A DNA stretch of 64,000 nt from Candidatus Saccharimonadota bacterium (GTDB lineage Bacteria; Patescibacteriota; Saccharimonadia; Saccharimonadales; Saccharimonadaceae). Location: contig CAJPNK010000001.1 in assembly GCA_905372095.1 (NCBI GenBank), positions 1 through 64,000 of the forward strand, in the 5' to 3' direction. A model generated the notes under the pieces. That model ran no database searches and was not told the origin of the DNA. It saw only the letters and a program-made list of their open reading frames with translations. How positions within the stretch are numbered: the stretch's first letter is position 1; each line of letters starts with the position of its first letter. Shown one piece after another: positions 61,618 to 64,000 of this stretch. Both the position numbers and the translations under genes were made by a program.

Positions 61618-63744
61618 TTATCGCTGTTCAATTCCCTTCATTGTCAAGCTTAGGCGCCCGCGGTTATCAATCTCTGTTAATTTAACACGTACCGTTTGGC
61701 CCTCTTTCAAGACATCGGTTACTTTGCCAACTCGTTTATCCGATAGTTGTGAAATATGCACCATCCCGTCAACTCCCGGCAGAATATTCACAAACGCTCC
61801 GAAATCTTTGATACTGACCACCGTGCCTTGGTAAATTTTGCCAACTTCTGGCTCTTCGACCAGGCTTTTAATCCAGGCAAGCGCCTTCTCAATTGATTCG
61901 CCGTTCGGACTGGCGATGGTGATCAAGCCGTCTTCCTTGATGTCGACTTCGGCACCAGTCTCGCTGGTAATCTTGTTAATCACCTCGCCGCCTTTGCCGA
62001 TGACCGCGCCAATTTTATCCGGATCAATCTTTAGCTTTTCAATCCGCGGTGCGTACGGGCTAAGTGCTTCGCGCGGCGCTGGCAGCACACTCAACATATG
62101 CTGCAAAATATGCGCCCGGCCCGCCTTACTCTGTTCAATCGCTTGGCGCAGCACTGTCACCGGTAGACCATGCACCTTCATATCCATCTGCAGCGCCGTG
62201 ATACCCTTGGCTGTACCGGTCACCTTGAAATCCATATCGCCGGCAAAATCCTCAGCATCGGCAATATCGCTCAGTACGTACGGCGTATCACCGTCCATCA
62301 TCAGACCCATGGCAATGCCGCTAACCGGCGCCGAGAGAGGCACGCCAGCATCCATCAGCGCCAGACAGCTTGAACAGGTCGCTGCCATCGACGTCGAACC
62401 GTTCTGGCTCATAATTTCAGTGACGCTACGAATAGCGTATGGGAAGTCTTCTTCACTCGGCAGCACTGGTGTCAAGGCGCGCTCCGCCAAGTAGCCGTGG
62501 CCAATCTCGCGCCGGCCCGGGCTGCCCATCCGCTTAACCTCGCCAACCGTATAGCCCGGCGCATTGTAATGATGCATATAGCGCCGTTCGCCGTCGTTAA
62601 CCTCCATAGTATCAACCAGCTGCGCGTAACTCAGCGGCGCCAAAGTCACAATATTCATACCCTGCGTCACACCGCGAGTAAACAAGCTCGAACCGTGCGC
62701 TCGCGGCAGCAAACCAACCTCTGAACTTAAGGGGCGGATTTCCGTCAATTTGCGACCGTCTGGACGCATATTATCCTCGACGATACCGCGGCGAACATCT
62801 TTGTGTAGCGCCAAGGTAAATGCTTCATCGTATTCGTCGCGTACTTCGTCGTATTCCTCAGCGCCCAAGCCCAGCTTTTCAGTCATCGCTTCGTGGAATG
62901 CCCAGCGAATCTCATTGACCACCTCGTTGCGCTCTGGATACGGCCGGCGGATTTTCTCGCCTAATTTACCGTCAACCCATTCGTCAGCTGTCTGCTGAAT
63001 TGTTTCGTCGGGTAAGACTAATTCATATTCTCGTGCGGCTGGCGCAACTTTGGCCGCCAGTTCTCGCTGCAACTGAATCGCCGGCTGCATCATCTGGTGC
63101 GCCCAGGCCATCGCATCGACGATTACCTCTTCTGATACTTCCTTAGCACCAGCTTCCACCATGGTAATACCGCTGGCAATACCGGCCACTACTAGATCCA
63201 AATCAGATTGCTCACGCTCCTCCGGCGTCAAAAAGGCCTTAAACTCACCATTCACACGGCCCACCCGCAAGCCCGCTACCGGCCCGTCAAACGGTGTCCC
63301 GGTCAGCATCAAGGCGCTCGACGCCGCAATCATCGCCACCACGTCCGGGCGGAAATCCGGATCCATGCTCAGCACCGTCGCCACGACTTGTACTTCTTGG
63401 CGGTACCCTTTCGGAAACAACGGCCGAATCGGACGGTCGATTAACCGGCCGATTAGCACCGCCTCGTCGCTCGGCCGACCTTCGCGCTTAATAAACCGAG
63501 AACCAGAAATTTTGCCCGCCGCATAAAACCGTTCTTCATAATCAATCGACAGCGGGAAATAATCCAGCTGCACCGGCCGGCTGCCTACCTGGGCACTGCC
63601 CAGCACCACCGTATCGCCGTAACGCACCAGTACGCTGCCCGTCGTCCGGAAGCCAACGCGATTGACCTCCAACGTCAACGGCCGGCCGCACAGCTCGGTG
63701 CTAACGCTAAAAATCTCCTTGCCGCTCGGGTTAATAATACTCAT
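61618..63744 (-). CDS. pnp: Polynucleotide phosphorylase
   Basis: PNPase degrades RNA from the 3' end with phosphate. The 708-residue protein has two RNase PH domains (VLVRYGDTVVLGSAQV; LPRAHGSSLFTRG), a linking helical domain, then KH (IDPDKIGAVIGKGGEVI) and S1 (GTVVSIKDFGAFVNILPG) domains. AAAGGAG sits 8 nt before the ATG at 63744, so the longer upstream frame is rejected. The leader of about 120 nt may be cut and autoregulated, as in E. coli. Confidence 0.96.
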   Translation of the reverse strand: MSIINPSGKEIFSVSTELCGRPLTLEVNRVGFRTTGSVLVRYGDTVVLGSAQVGSRPVQLDYFPLSIDYEERFYAAGKISGSRFIKREGRPSDEAVLIGRLIDRPIRPLFPKGYRQEVQVVATVLSMDPDFRPDVVAMIAASSALMLTGTPFDGPVAGLRVGRVNGEFKAFLTPEEREQSDLDLVVAGIASGITMVEAGAKEVSEEVIVDAMAWAHQMMQPAIQLQRELAAKVAPAAREYELVLPDETIQQTADEWVDGKLGEKIRRPYPERNEVVNEIRWAFHEAMTEKLGLGAEEYDEVRDEYDEAFTLALHKDVRRGIVEDNMRPDGRKLTEIRPLSSEVGLLPRAHGSSLFTRGVTQGMNIVTLAPLSYAQLVDTMEVNDGERRYMHHYNAPGYTVGEVKRMGSPGRREIGHGYLAERALTPVLPSEEDFPYAIRSVTEIMSQNGSTSMAATCSSCLALMDAGVPLSAPVSGIAMGLMMDGDTPYVLSDIADAEDFAGDMDFKVTGTAKGITALQMDMKVHGLPVTVLRQAIEQSKAGRAHILQHMLSVLPAPREALSPYAPRIEKLKIDPDKIGAVIGKGGEVINKITSETGAEVDIKEDGLITIASPNGESIEKALAWIKSLVEEPEVGKIYQGTVVSIKDFGAFVNILPGVDGMVHISQLSDKRVGKVTDVLKEGQTVRVKLTEIDNRGRLSLTMKGIEQR

Positions 63745-63878
63745 AAAAGAGCTCCTTTCTTCGCGGCAAGTAACAGGGATGAAAATTCGTCTTGGCCAGG
63801 CTTGGCGATTCAAAGCCGCGCGCCGCAAATTCTCGTCTCTATCACTTCCGCGTTAACAATAACTACTTTATTATAGCA
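63745..63878 (-). promoter_or_regulatory. pnp promoter and leader
   Basis: An extended -10 box TGC-TATAAT (63870-63878) without a good -35 precedes a leader of about 120 nt. The leader has a G/C-rich part (GCGGCGCGCGGC) that could fold. It diverges from the gene starting at 63952. Confidence 0.5.
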
Positions 63879-63916
63879 GACAACAAAGGTTATTTCATCT
63901 ATATCACGTCATGCTA

Positions 63917-63945
63917 TTGCTTTTTTATCATGTTTATGCTATAAT
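63917..63945 (+). promoter_or_regulatory. Promoter of the gene at the right edge
   Basis: TTGCTT (63917-63922), a 17-bp spacer and TATAAT (63940-63945), followed after 6 nt by ATG. Confidence 0.6.
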
Positions 63946-63951
63946 AGAAGA

Positions 63952-64000
63952 ATGAGCACGCTTCCTATAGTTCAGCTAAGGCGCCGCCAAGACTTCTGGC
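63952..64000 (+). CDS. Start of an unidentified gene (partial)
   Basis: The first 16 codons of a frame starting MSTLPIVQLRRRQDFW run off the right edge. The ATG lies 6 nt after a TATAAT box, so the mRNA would be leaderless. Too little is present to name the product. Confidence 0.5.
   Translation, partial: MSTLPIVQLRRRQDFW

Overview
The window looks like part of the chromosome of a Candidatus Saccharibacteria (TM7, Patescibacteria/CPR) bacterium. Reasons: compact bacterial genes; a complete type IV pilus locus with ComM but almost no biosynthetic genes; a VirD4/TraG-like ATPase of the kind common in CPR genomes; LPxTG-type surface proteins with the N-terminal motif recurrent in TM7 surface proteins; RNase J and PNPase as RNA-decay enzymes; and TGA used as a normal stop (for example at 27369), which argues against the recoded SR1/Gracilibacteria lineages. 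The lineage call comes from recognition of gene families, not from a search.

Layout. 1-3113: rRNA region on the minus strand, with 16S, tRNA-Ala/Ile/Val and the start of 23S. 16S, the tRNA cluster and 23S each seem to have their own promoter, terminators lie between them, and a small membrane-protein gene sits in the spacer on the opposite strand. 3124-8100: gyrA, gyrB and a DUF212 membrane protein. 8263-14442: a sortase-type surface protein, a coiled-coil membrane protein, and a TraG/VirD4-like ATPase with two small partners. 14443-16547: an RNA-rich block without proteins, holding a 333-nt structured RNA, about 1.1 kb of AT-rich DNA, a ~100-nt sRNA with promoter and terminator, and tmRNA. 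16613-20850: comM, infC (AUU start)-rpmI-rplT, rnpB, an unidentified ~130-nt RNA, an M50 protease and rpmB. 20867-25229: thrS-miaA-wHTH-MBL operon behind a T-box leader, and tRNA-Val. 25417-31287: a leaderless 29-codon ORF, a GT2 glycosyltransferase, tRNAs, a PpiC-like foldase, a PH-domain protein, ndk and a Xer recombinase.

31323-42904: the type IV pilus cluster in transcription order pilM-N-O-(97 aa)-B-T-C, major pilin with its own promoter and terminator, pilD, then four minor pilin genes. 42999-48470: ychF, tlyA, a beta-lactamase-like surface protein, efp and rpsF-ssb-rpsR. 48586-51651: three poorly known genes, one a phosphoribosyltransferase-fold protein and one with an EF-hand loop. 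51850-64000: a lone prephenate dehydratase, ftsK, RNase J, an Rrf2-regulated YhgE/Pip membrane protein, a family-4 uracil-DNA glycosylase lacking most cluster cysteines, a proline-rich anchored protein, pnp, and the start of another leaderless gene.

Together the genes suit an epibiont that takes up DNA and attaches to a host through pili and wall-anchored proteins. Two regulatory themes stand out: many genes have a -10 box only 6-10 nt before the start codon (leaderless mRNAs), and several structured RNAs occupy the gene-free stretches.
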